22,399 bases of DNA from an uncultured Porphyromonadaceae bacterium (lineage in GTDB: Bacteria; Bacteroidota; Bacteroidia; Bacteroidales; Muribaculaceae): positions 1 through 22,399 of the forward strand of contig UQLO01000037.1 of assembly GCA_900541865.1 (NCBI GenBank). The letters run 5' to 3'. Position 1 is the first letter of the stretch. Every line of letters starts with the position of its first letter. A model generated the notes under the pieces. The model saw only the letters and a program-made list of their open reading frames with translations, was not told the DNA's origin and made no database searches. Shown here in pieces: positions 7,691 to 15,064 of this stretch. Both the position numbers and the translations under genes were made by a program.

Positions 7691-8998
7691 ATGCTCAAGA
7701 TAATATTCAAAAATCTCTGGCACCGCCGCGGCCGCAACGCCTGGCTCTTCATAGAACTCATCCTGGTGACGGCCCTGGGGTGGTATATCTTCGACACTCC
7801 TTTGGTGAGCATTGCCGACACCTCGCTCCCCTTAGGCTACGAGCCCGAGCGCATGGTGAATATCTCCATGGGTATATTCCCCGAGCAGTCGCCTCTGTTC
7901 AAGTCCGAGCAGGCCGACTCCGCAAGCCGCGCCGAAAGTTATGCCCGCATTTTGGCCGACCTTGAGGCTATGCCGGAGGTCGAAAGCGTGTCGGCAAACG
8001 CCGACTGGTCCGGTCTCGGCGGCCAAGGCACGAGTTTCACACAGTACTTCGCCCATACGGCGGGCGACAGCCTCCACGGCTACATCCTCACCTGCTCCTA
8101 CTATGCCGGCACCAAGTTCTTCGAGACCATGGGCATCAAATCGGCTCCCGGCAGCCCCTCGCCCCGGGAGCTTTCGCAAATGGATTTCGACTACTCCAAC
8201 GGCGTAATCCTCACCCGCGCCGCCGCCGAGCGCTTCTGGCCCGGCGAAAACGCCGTCGGTAAAGCCTTCTACTATTGGGGCAACGACTCCGTTCCGACCA
8301 TCAAGGTGCTCGGTGTTGTCGAAAACGTGCGCTACCAGAGCTCGCTGCGCAGCTATGTTATGGCCTTTACGCCCAACGCCCGCTGGGAGGCTCCCGAGGA
8401 GGATTTCAAATTCTGCGTGCGCCTGAAGACGGGTGTTTCGCCCCGCGTCTTTTCCGAACGTATTACCGAGCAGCGCAGCGAACTGCAGGCCGGCAACTAC
8501 TTCATCCGCTCCGCAAAGCCATATGAGGATATGATTCGCCACACCGAGGAGCGTCAAGGCATCCATGCCGAACGCCGGCGCCAGATTGTGGTGGGCTTGT
8601 TCTTCCTGCTCAATCTCGTTCTGGGCATTGTGGGCTCCTTCTTCCTGCAGACCGAGCGCCGCACGGGCGAAGTCGGCGTGCACCGCAGCTACGGCGCCAC
8701 TTCGCGCAACATCGTGACCATGATAGTGGGCGAGGCGCTCGTGCTGGCATTCATCGCTTTCGTCGTCGGCGATGCAATCTACCTGCAGTACGCTCTCTCC
8801 AAGGGCTTGGCCATAGGATATGTCAATAACGGTTCCCTGACCCTTATCGACTGCTGGCAGACCAACTTCTGGCCCCATTTCGGAGTGGTTTCGGCTTTTA
8901 TGCTCGCTGTGATTCTGCTCTGCGCTTTCATCGGCGCCATTATGCCGGCCCTGCGCGCCTCCCGCATTAATCCCGTCGACGCCCTGCGCGACGAATAA
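7691..8998 (+). CDS. MacB/FtsX-type ABC transporter permease (second of two)
   Basis: This 435-residue protein repeats the MacB plan: membrane helix at about 16-36, a periplasmic domain of some 260 residues, then helices near 298-320, 345-365 and 400-425. TGEVGVHRSYGA after the second helix is the cytoplasmic loop signature, and the end, ALRASRINPVDALRDE, is a very common FtsX-family C-terminus. It starts three bases after the first permease stops. The two permeases share layout but differ throughout in sequence, so they are not a recent duplication. Pairing of two unequal permeases with one ATPase is frequent in Bacteroidetes exporters. Each subunit would supply half of the membrane dimer; a homodimer cannot be excluded from sequence. 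Confidence 0.88.
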   Translation: MLKIIFKNLWHRRGRNAWLFIELILVTALGWYIFDTPLVSIADTSLPLGYEPERMVNISMGIFPEQSPLFKSEQADSASRAESYARILADLEAMPEVESVSANADWSGLGGQGTSFTQYFAHTAGDSLHGYILTCSYYAGTKFFETMGIKSAPGSPSPRELSQMDFDYSNGVILTRAAAERFWPGENAVGKAFYYWGNDSVPTIKVLGVVENVRYQSSLRSYVMAFTPNARWEAPEEDFKFCVRLKTGVSPRVFSERITEQRSELQAGNYFIRSAKPYEDMIRHTEERQGIHAERRRQIVVGLFFLLNLVLGIVGSFFLQTERRTGEVGVHRSYGATSRNIVTMIVGEALVLAFIAFVVGDAIYLQYALSKGLAIGYVNNGSLTLIDCWQTNFWPHFGVVSAFMLAVILLCAFIGAIMPALRASRINPVDALRDE

Positions 8999-9029
8999 AC
9001 ATCCCCACCCCAAAAAACATTCAGACAAC

Positions 9030-9698
9030 ATGATAACCCTCGAAAAAATCAACAAAACATACCGTACCAGCGACCTCGAAACACTCGCGCTGGAAAACAT
9101 CAACCTCCACATCGCCAAGGGCGAATTCGTCAGCGTGATGGGCCCCAGCGGGTGCGGCAAATCCACTCTGCTCAACATCATAGGCGTACTCGACCGCCCC
9201 GACACCGGTTCGGTGGACATCAACGGCCGCGCCGTCACCTCGCTTAGCTCGTCTGAGCAGGCCCGGCTGCGCAACGAGACTCTGGGCTTCATCTTCCAGA
9301 GTTTCCACCTCATTCCGACCCTCAACGTGATCGACAATGTTGCCATGCCCCTGGCCTACCGCAAAGGTTTTCGGGGCAATGCCGAGGCTTTGGCCCGCGA
9401 GGCTCTTGAGAAAGTCGGGCTGCCGCACCGTCTGCGACATATGCCCTCGCAACTCTCCGGCGGCCAGGCGCAGCGTGTGGCCATAGCCCGCGCTATAGTC
9501 GGCAAACCCGCCATAATACTGGCCGACGAACCCTGCGGCAACCTCGACTCCAAGATGAGCGCCGAGATAATGGACATTCTCCACCGCCTCAACAAAGATG
9601 ACGGCACCACCATCGTCATGGTGACCCACAGCGAGGCTCAGGGCGCCCAGACCGACCGGATAATACATCTCTACGACGGCCATATAATAGCTGACTGA
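9030..9698 (+). CDS. ABC transporter ATP-binding protein (MacB/LolD type)
   Basis: This 222-residue ATPase powers the exporter at the cytoplasmic face. All nucleotide-binding motifs are intact: Walker A GPSGCGKST (38-46), Q-loop FIFQSFHLIP (Q90), signature LSGGQAQRVAIARA (142 onward), Walker B IILADEP (162-168), the D-loop GNLDS and the switch histidine H200 in VMVTHS. The length and the VLDRPDTG and FHLIPTLNVIDNV segments are typical of the LolD/MacB/FtsE group. It begins 31 bases after the second permease, the largest gap inside the unit, and its TGA overlaps the channel gene start (TGATG). Nothing appears missing, so the transporter should be active. Confidence 0.93.
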   Translation: MITLEKINKTYRTSDLETLALENINLHIAKGEFVSVMGPSGCGKSTLLNIIGVLDRPDTGSVDINGRAVTSLSSSEQARLRNETLGFIFQSFHLIPTLNVIDNVAMPLAYRKGFRGNAEALAREALEKVGLPHRLRHMPSQLSGGQAQRVAIARAIVGKPAIILADEPCGNLDSKMSAEIMDILHRLNKDDGTTIVMVTHSEAQGAQTDRIIHLYDGHIIAD

Positions 9699-11164
9699 TG
9701 CGTACGATTGTTTTCCTCTTCCTTGCCGTCCATCTGCTGGCCGCCGGCGCCGACCTCACGCTGAGTGAGGCCGTTGCCACTGCCCGCGCCCGCAGCGTGG
9801 ACGCCGCAGCGGCCCTGAACGAGCTCCGGGGAGCCTATTGGCAGTACCGCACCTACCGGGCGGGTCTGCTGCCGGAGCTTACGCTGTCGGCCACGGCACC
9901 GGCTTATTCGCGCAGCTACAACCGCTATCAGCAAGCCGACGGCTCCTACACTTTTGTGCGCAACGGCTCCGTGGAGGCCACCGGCACTCTTTCGGTGACG
10001 CAATCGATATGGGCCACGGGTGGTACCGTGAGTCTGGAAAGCTCGCTGGACTATATGCGGCAGCTTTCCGGCGAGCGCTACAATTCCTTTATGGCGCTTC
10101 CGGTGGCCGTTACGCTCAATCAGCCGCTTTTTGCCGCCAACACCGTGAAGTGGGACCGCCGCATAGAGCCGGTGCGCTACCGCGAGGCACGCGCTCGCTT
10201 TATGGAAGCCTCCGAGGAGGTCGCCATGGAGGCGGTGAGGTACTTTTTCAACCTCCTTCTGGCCCGTGAGGCCCTTGCCTCAAGTCGTCAGAATCTTGAA
10301 AACGCCGAAAAATTATACACTGCCGCCCGCGCCAAGCGCGATATGGGTCAAATCAGCGAAAACGACCTTCTGCAAATCGAGCTTACCCACCTCACGGCCA
10401 GCAGCGACGTCACCTCCGACCTCTCCGACCTGCGCAGCGCCGCCATGCAGCTCGCTTCCTTCCTGGGCTGCGAACTCGACAATGACTCCATCCTCACGCC
10501 GGCCGAACCGGGGCTGCCGGCACAGTGCGAGGTGAACTTCGGACGCGCTCTGGACCTTGCCACGGCCAACAATCCCCTTGCCGCCTCCATACGCCGGCGG
10601 CAACTCGAAGCCGACTACGAGGTAGCCCGCAAGCGCGGCGAGCAACGCCAAATCTCCCTGAACGCAAAGTTGGGCTTCAGTGGCGCCGACAATACTTTCA
10701 GCCGCGCCTACGGCACGCTGCACGACAACGCCGTGGTATCGGTCGGCTTCTCTATCCCGCTTGTCGACTGGGGGCGGCGGCGCGCCGCCGTGAAGGTTGC
10801 CGAAAGCAACCGCGAGCTTACCGAGAACCAGCTTCGAAAGGAGCAGACCGACTTCAACCGCGATCTTTTCATCCTTGTGGAGCGCTTCAACAACCAAGGC
10901 GAGCAATACCGCCTCGCGCAGCGGGCATGCGAGATAGCACAGCGCCGCTACGACAGCATGGTCGAAACCTTTCTGGTAGGCCGCATATCAACCCTCGATC
11001 TTGCCGAAGCCCAGCAGAACAAGGACGATGCCCGCGCAAAACTGCTCAACGAGCTTTTCAAATACTGGTACTACCACTACCAGCTGCGCAGCGTCACTCT
11101 CTACGACTTCGGGGCCGGAACACCCGTCGAAACCGACGTGGAGGAAGCGCTCCGGGTTCGATGA
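9698..11164 (+). CDS. TolC-family outer-membrane efflux channel
   Basis: The protein has 488 residues, starting with a signal peptide of about 18 residues (hydrophobic run to AAGA). DLTLSEAVATARARSVD opens the mature part, as in most TolC-family channels. Two long helical repeats follow: the first includes ALNELRGAYWQYRTYRAGLLPELTL, the second KVAESNRELTENQLRKEQTDFNRDL and AQRRYDSMVETFLVGRISTLDLAEAQQNKDDA. Beta-strand segments lie between them (for example SVEATGTLSVTQSIWATGG and LHDNAVVSVGFSIPLVDWG). Such proteins trimerise into an outer-membrane barrel with a periplasmic tunnel. Coming last in a unit with adaptor, permeases and ATPase, it completes a tripartite exporter. There is no N-terminal Cys lipobox, so it is probably not a lipoprotein. 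Its stop directly abuts the stop of the convergent methyltransferase gene. Confidence 0.9.
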   Translation: MRTIVFLFLAVHLLAAGADLTLSEAVATARARSVDAAAALNELRGAYWQYRTYRAGLLPELTLSATAPAYSRSYNRYQQADGSYTFVRNGSVEATGTLSVTQSIWATGGTVSLESSLDYMRQLSGERYNSFMALPVAVTLNQPLFAANTVKWDRRIEPVRYREARARFMEASEEVAMEAVRYFFNLLLAREALASSRQNLENAEKLYTAARAKRDMGQISENDLLQIELTHLTASSDVTSDLSDLRSAAMQLASFLGCELDNDSILTPAEPGLPAQCEVNFGRALDLATANNPLAASIRRRQLEADYEVARKRGEQRQISLNAKLGFSGADNTFSRAYGTLHDNAVVSVGFSIPLVDWGRRRAAVKVAESNRELTENQLRKEQTDFNRDLFILVERFNNQGEQYRLAQRACEIAQRRYDSMVETFLVGRISTLDLAEAQQNKDDARAKLLNELFKYWYYHYQLRSVTLYDFGAGTPVETDVEEALRVR

Positions 11165-11175
11165 TTACTCCACGT
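11136..11175. repeat. 8-base inverted repeat across the convergent stop codons
   Basis: ACGTGGAG at 11136-11143 and CTCCACGT at 11168-11175 are perfect inverted copies separated by 24 bases that contain both stop codons. The left arm is in the channel gene, the right arm in the methyltransferase gene. No T-run flanks either side. It could act as a weak bidirectional end structure or simply reflect both proteins having a Val-Glu pair near the C-terminus. Confidence 0.4.
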
Positions 11176-12361
11176 AGAGCACCAGACCCTTGAGGTACTC
11201 GCCCTCGGGGTGGTAGATGTTGACGGGATGGTCTGCGGGCTGGGTGAGCTGATGGAGGATGCGCACCTTGCGGCCGGACTGAGCCGCCGCGCTGAACACA
11301 GCCAGCCGGAACTGCTCGCGGGTGACGGCCTGCGAGCACGAGAAAGTGAAGAGTATGCCACCCGGAGCTATTTTGGTGAAGGCGCGGGCGTTGAGGCGGC
11401 GGTAGCCCTGGAGGGCATTGCGCAGGGCGCTGCGATGCTTGGCGAAGGCCGGCGGGTCGAGAACGATGAGGTCGTACTCGCCGTCGGCCATATTGTCAAG
11501 GAACTTGAACGCATCCTCGGCGTAGCTCTGATGGCGGGGCTCCTTGCCGAAGTTCATCAGCACGTTGGCGTCGGTCAGGGCAATAGCCTTTGCCGAGGAG
11601 TCGACGCTGACCACCTTCGAAGCGCCACCGGCGAGGGCATAGACCGAGAAACCGCCGGTGTAGCAGAACATATTGAGCACGCGGCGGCCGTTGCTCAGGC
11701 GGCGGAGCAAGGAGCGGTTGTCGCGCTGGTCGACGAAGAAACCCGTCTTCTGCCCGCGCAGCCAGTCGATATTGAATTTGAGGCCGTTCTCGGTTGCCAC
11801 ACAGCCCTGGTCGGTGCCGATGAGGTACTCGTTCTGAGGGTCGAGGCGTGCCTTGTAGGGCAGCGTCGTTTCCGACTTATAGTACACGTTGGCTATGCCG
11901 GCGTCGAGCGAGGTGAGCATCTCGGCGATGGTGAGACGGGCAAAGTGCATGCCTGCCGAGTGGGCCTGCAGCACAGCCGTAGGGCCGTAGACATCCACCA
12001 CCAGGCCGGGCAGGAAGTCGCCTTCGCCGTGCACGAGGCGGTAGGCGTCGGTGCCGTCGCCGGGCAGCCCGATTGCGCGACGCATCCTCAGGGCGTCGGT
12101 GAGGCGACGGCGGTAGAACTCCTCGTCGATGGCTTCCGAAGCATCGAAGGTGAGCATGCGCACCGCAATGGAGCCAATCTGGAAGTGGCCCGTGCCGACG
12201 ATGCGGCCGTCGTGGGCTGCCACCGCCACCAGGTCGCCCTCTTCAATGCCTGAGCCGGGCTGGGGCATAACTGTTAGGGCGCCCGAGAACACCCAGGGGT
12301 GAAAACGGTCGAGAGATTCTTCTTTGCCTTTGCGGAGAGTGAGAACGGGGATTTCTGCCAT
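11165..12361 (-). CDS. rlmI: RlmI-like class I SAM-dependent 23S rRNA (cytosine-C5) methyltransferase
   Basis: This 398-residue protein matches the RlmI (YccW) family, which makes 5-methylcytosine in 23S rRNA (position 1962 in E. coli). Residues 1-85 form a PUA-like RNA-binding domain (LRKGKEESLDRFHPWVFSGAL at its start). A central EEHAD-like region follows, with LPGLVVDVYG, and then the Rossmann methyltransferase: KTGFFVDQRDNR, SAM-binding VLNMFCYTGGFSVYA, the acidic VVSVDSS, catalytic DPPAFAK near 300 and FTFSCSQ near 343. The lengths are normal and no motif is missing. It starts three bases after rseP stops, so it is the last gene of the dxr-rseP unit. The target base in this organism is inferred from the family. 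Confidence 0.88.
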   Translation of the reverse strand: MAEIPVLTLRKGKEESLDRFHPWVFSGALTVMPQPGSGIEEGDLVAVAAHDGRIVGTGHFQIGSIAVRMLTFDASEAIDEEFYRRRLTDALRMRRAIGLPGDGTDAYRLVHGEGDFLPGLVVDVYGPTAVLQAHSAGMHFARLTIAEMLTSLDAGIANVYYKSETTLPYKARLDPQNEYLIGTDQGCVATENGLKFNIDWLRGQKTGFFVDQRDNRSLLRRLSNGRRVLNMFCYTGGFSVYALAGGASKVVSVDSSAKAIALTDANVLMNFGKEPRHQSYAEDAFKFLDNMADGEYDLIVLDPPAFAKHRSALRNALQGYRRLNARAFTKIAPGGILFTFSCSQAVTREQFRLAVFSAAAQSGRKVRILHQLTQPADHPVNIYHPEGEYLKGLVLYVE

Positions 12362-12364
12362 AGT

Positions 12365-13807
12365 TTATTTGAGGAAATAGCGGTAAATGTCGTTGCCGTT
12401 GGCGTAGACCAACAGAAGCAGGAGGAAGAAGAAGCCGCAGGTATTGACAATCTCCAGAAAGCGGTCGGAGGGTTTGCGGCGGGTAATCATCTCGACAAGC
12501 AGGAAGAGCGTATGGCCGCCGTCGAGGCCCGGAATGGGGATGATGTTCATAAAGGCAAGGATTACGCTCAGGAAGGCCGTAATCTGCCAGAAACTGTACC
12601 AATTCCAACTCGACGGGAAGAGGTCGCCGAGTGTGCCGAAGCCACCGAGGCTTTGGGCGCCTTCCTTGGTGAATACCTGCTTGAGCGACTGCACATAGGT
12701 CACCAGACGGTCTACGCCAAGCTCCACACCCCGCGGTATGCTGCCAAGGAGAGTATAGTGGATGGTGCTTCTTTCAAAAATATCGGCGGGCGAGAGAAGT
12801 TGGATGCCGATTTTGCCGGCGTCGTTGATGGCCACGTCGGCAGTGCGCAGCGAGCCGTCGTCGGAGCGTATCAGCATAGCCACCGTCTGCCCTTTTCGTA
12901 CTCCAAGAGCCTTGTCAAGTTCCGTATAACTGGGTACAGTATCATTGCCAACCTTAAGAATACGGTCCAGAGGTTGCAGTCCAGCGGCCTCTGCGCCCTC
13001 GCCCCGCATCGTTTTTAAAACTACCACTGGGGTTCGCATTCTAATAGGTTGATAGTTTTTATCTTTCGAAGTTAGACTTCTTATAAGTGTGTCGGGGATG
13101 ACCACAATTTCTTGCTCTCCACCACGCATAACTCCTACATGAGTTCCGGGTTGAATAAGATCCCATAGCACAGAGGGATCGCTTGCATCAATCGAGTTGT
13201 CATTGAGTGTGATAAGGATGTCGCCGTCGCGGAAGCCGGCGTCCTTAAGCTCTTGGGCGAAGTCCATGCCTTCGCTCATGTTTTGAAATGGAATGAAAGT
13301 TTCGCCCCAATGGAATGCGATACCGATATAGATGATTATAGCCAGCAGGAAGTTGAAGACCACGCCGGCCACCATCACGCAAAGGCGCTTCCAGGCCGCC
13401 TTGGTGCGGAACTCCCAAGGCTGAGGCTCGGCGGCGAGGTCATCGGCGCTTTTGGTCTCGTCGACCATGCCGGCGATGTCGCAGTAGCCGCCCAGCGGAA
13501 TCCAGCCCAAGCCGTAGATGGTGTCGCGCCAAGTGGGCTTGCCGTCGGGGCGTTCGGCGTGGGGCTTGTTGACCTGAAAGGTCTTGAGGGCGCGAGGTTC
13601 GCCGTCCTTTTTATTCCATGCAATCAGCTCGAGGGTGCCCTTGAGCGGATTGTAGCGCAGAATCGAAAACTTGGGATTGAAGAAAAGATAGAAGCGGTTG
13701 ACCTTCACGCCGAAGATGCGTGCGAAGAGGTAATGTCCGAACTCGTGGATGGTGACAAGAATCACCAGCGCGAGTATAAGTTGGAGAGCTTTGATTAAAA
13801 TATCCAC
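12365..13807 (-). CDS. rseP: RseP-type site-2 zinc metalloprotease
   Basis: The start is GTG at 13807, which overlaps the end of dxr by 13 bases. The protein has 480 residues. The zinc motif HEFGH is at 21-25 in the first membrane helix and the second metal motif, NIIPIPGLDGGH, at 421-432 in a C-terminal helix. Between them are a helix around 140-165 (VMVAGVVFNFLLAIIIYIGIAF) and two PDZ-like regions (about 200-370). RseP proteases cut membrane-spanning helices inside the bilayer, such as anti-sigma factors and leftover signal peptides. The dxr-rseP order is widely conserved in Bacteroidetes. A patch at about 13020-13200, inside the first PDZ region, is clearly less GC-rich than its surroundings. 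The substrates here are unknown; no anti-sigma factor gene is in the window. Confidence 0.92.
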   Translation of the reverse strand: MDILIKALQLILALVILVTIHEFGHYLFARIFGVKVNRFYLFFNPKFSILRYNPLKGTLELIAWNKKDGEPRALKTFQVNKPHAERPDGKPTWRDTIYGLGWIPLGGYCDIAGMVDETKSADDLAAEPQPWEFRTKAAWKRLCVMVAGVVFNFLLAIIIYIGIAFHWGETFIPFQNMSEGMDFAQELKDAGFRDGDILITLNDNSIDASDPSVLWDLIQPGTHVGVMRGGEQEIVVIPDTLIRSLTSKDKNYQPIRMRTPVVVLKTMRGEGAEAAGLQPLDRILKVGNDTVPSYTELDKALGVRKGQTVAMLIRSDDGSLRTADVAINDAGKIGIQLLSPADIFERSTIHYTLLGSIPRGVELGVDRLVTYVQSLKQVFTKEGAQSLGGFGTLGDLFPSSWNWYSFWQITAFLSVILAFMNIIPIPGLDGGHTLFLLVEMITRRKPSDRFLEIVNTCGFFFLLLLLVYANGNDIYRYFLK

Positions 13808-14970
13808 GGTCTGTTTTTAATAAAGTCGGCCGCACGGCGTCGGGCGGCTTCGTTTGTAGCTACATAGTCCTCGTAGCTTGGTTCGGGAATGAATTCGGTG
13901 TTTGCCAGGGTATGCTCCACGCAGTCGGAGATGCCGTAGAAGCCGAGGTCTCCGCCGAGGAATGCGGCTACGGCCACTTCGTTGGCGGCATTGACTGCGC
14001 ATGCGGTGTTGCCCTTGTCGCGGAGCACACGCGAGGCGAAGGTGAAGCACGGGAAGCGGTCGGCATCGACCGGCTCGAAGGTGAGCTCGCGCATCTTGTC
14101 CAGTGTGAGTCGCTCCGAAGCGCCCGGCAGACGGGAGTGTTCGCCCAGAGCGTAGGCTATGGGCAGGTGCATGTCGGGCACTCCAAGCTGAGCCTTTATG
14201 GAGCCGTCGGAAAACTCCACCATGCTGTGTACCACACTCTGAGGGTGCACCACGGCCTCTATGCGGTCGGGGGCGATGCCGAAGAGGTAATGGGCCTCGA
14301 TGACCTCGAAGGCCTTGTTCATCATAGTGGCGGAGTCGATGGTGATTTTGGCGCCCATACTCCAGTTGGGATGGCGCAGAGCGTCGGTGGGGCCTGCTTT
14401 GGCGATCATCTGCCTCGTCCAGGTGCGGAACGGTCCGCCGGAGGCGGTGATGAGCAGTCGCTCGACCTTAGAGACGTCCTCGCCGGCCAGACACTGCGCT
14501 ATGGCCGAATGTTCCGAGTCGACGGGATAGACGTGCACCTCGGGGTGCTCGGCCAGCAGACGGCGAATGAGCTCTCCGGCCACGACCAGGGTCTCTTTGT
14601 TGGCCAGGGCGATGTCTTTTCCGGCCTTGATGGCGGCGATGGTGGGAGCGAGGCCGCTGTAGCCCACGGTAGCGGTCAAAACAGTGTCGACTTCGGGCGC
14701 GCACACACACTCGGAGAGGGCTTCGGGACCGGCCAGACACTCGATGCCGGTGCCGTAGAGCGCGCTCTTCAGCTCGGCGAGACGGGAGGGGTCGGCGATG
14801 ACGGCTCGGCGGGCGCCCAGCTCGACGGCGGCGTCGGCAAGGGGAGCCACACGGCTGCCGCCGGTGACCACCTCGGCGTGGTATAGCGAGGGATGGTTTC
14901 TTATTATATCTTCTGCCTGCCGTCCTATGGACCCGGTGGATCCCAGCACGGCTATGCCTTTGGTTTGCAT
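13795..14970 (-). CDS. dxr: 1-deoxy-D-xylulose 5-phosphate reductoisomerase
   Basis: Dxr converts DXP to 2-C-methyl-D-erythritol 4-phosphate with NADPH, the committed step of the MEP isoprenoid pathway and the target of fosmidomycin. The 391-residue length is typical. The sequence shows NADPH-binding GSTGSIG (10-16), ANKETLVVAGE, the metal ligands D151 and E153 in PVDSEHSA, the flexible-loop region HPNWSMG (200-206), KITIDSATMMNKAFE with the third metal ligand E222, and HPQSVVHSMVEF. All key residues are present, so the enzyme should be active. The gene has its own putative promoter upstream, within the gap after comEC, and its end overlaps the rseP start, which suggests the two are translated together. 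Confidence 0.96.
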   Translation of the reverse strand: MQTKGIAVLGSTGSIGRQAEDIIRNHPSLYHAEVVTGGSRVAPLADAAVELGARRAVIADPSRLAELKSALYGTGIECLAGPEALSECVCAPEVDTVLTATVGYSGLAPTIAAIKAGKDIALANKETLVVAGELIRRLLAEHPEVHVYPVDSEHSAIAQCLAGEDVSKVERLLITASGGPFRTWTRQMIAKAGPTDALRHPNWSMGAKITIDSATMMNKAFEVIEAHYLFGIAPDRIEAVVHPQSVVHSMVEFSDGSIKAQLGVPDMHLPIAYALGEHSRLPGASERLTLDKMRELTFEPVDADRFPCFTFASRVLRDKGNTACAVNAANEVAVAAFLGGDLGFYGISDCVEHTLANTEFIPEPSYEDYVATNEAARRRAADFIKNRPWIF

Positions 14971-15023
14971 TGAAATATGAAAGCTTTGGTTTGCGGACAG
15001 CCCTCGGGCGGCCCATCAAGATG

Positions 15024-15031
15024 CAAAGTTA
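15024..15031 (-). promoter_or_regulatory. Putative Bacteroidetes -7 promoter box for dxr-rseP-rlmI
   Basis: Read on the minus strand this is TAACTTTG, an exact match to TAnnTTTG, followed by C and preceded by a run of A bases. It lies 53 bases upstream of the dxr start, in the 94-base gap after comEC. No good TTTG -33 box is seen. I find no T-run terminator after comEC, so the larger upstream transcript may also run into dxr. Confidence 0.55.
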
Positions 15032-15064
15032 CGCATTTTTTTTGACTTGTCAGCGCTTTTTGCC

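Noticed and set aside
6437..7723. Minus-strand open frame of 428 codons opposite the first permease
   Set aside because: Low-complexity His/Gly/Glu-rich translation without motifs; the plus-strand permease explains the region.
6428..8998. Two permeases as a recent tandem duplication
   Set aside because: Layout is the same but the translations differ throughout, and I see no long shared DNA stretches.
7832..9346. Minus-strand open frame of 504 codons opposite the second permease and ATPase
   Set aside because: It spans two well-supported genes and the gap between them; its translation has no domain features.
11210..12253. Plus-strand open frame of 347 codons opposite the RlmI-like gene
   Set aside because: Shadow of the minus-strand gene, which has full methyltransferase motifs.
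13912..14886. Plus-strand open frame of 324 codons opposite dxr
   Set aside because: Shadow frame; Dxr is unambiguous on the other strand.
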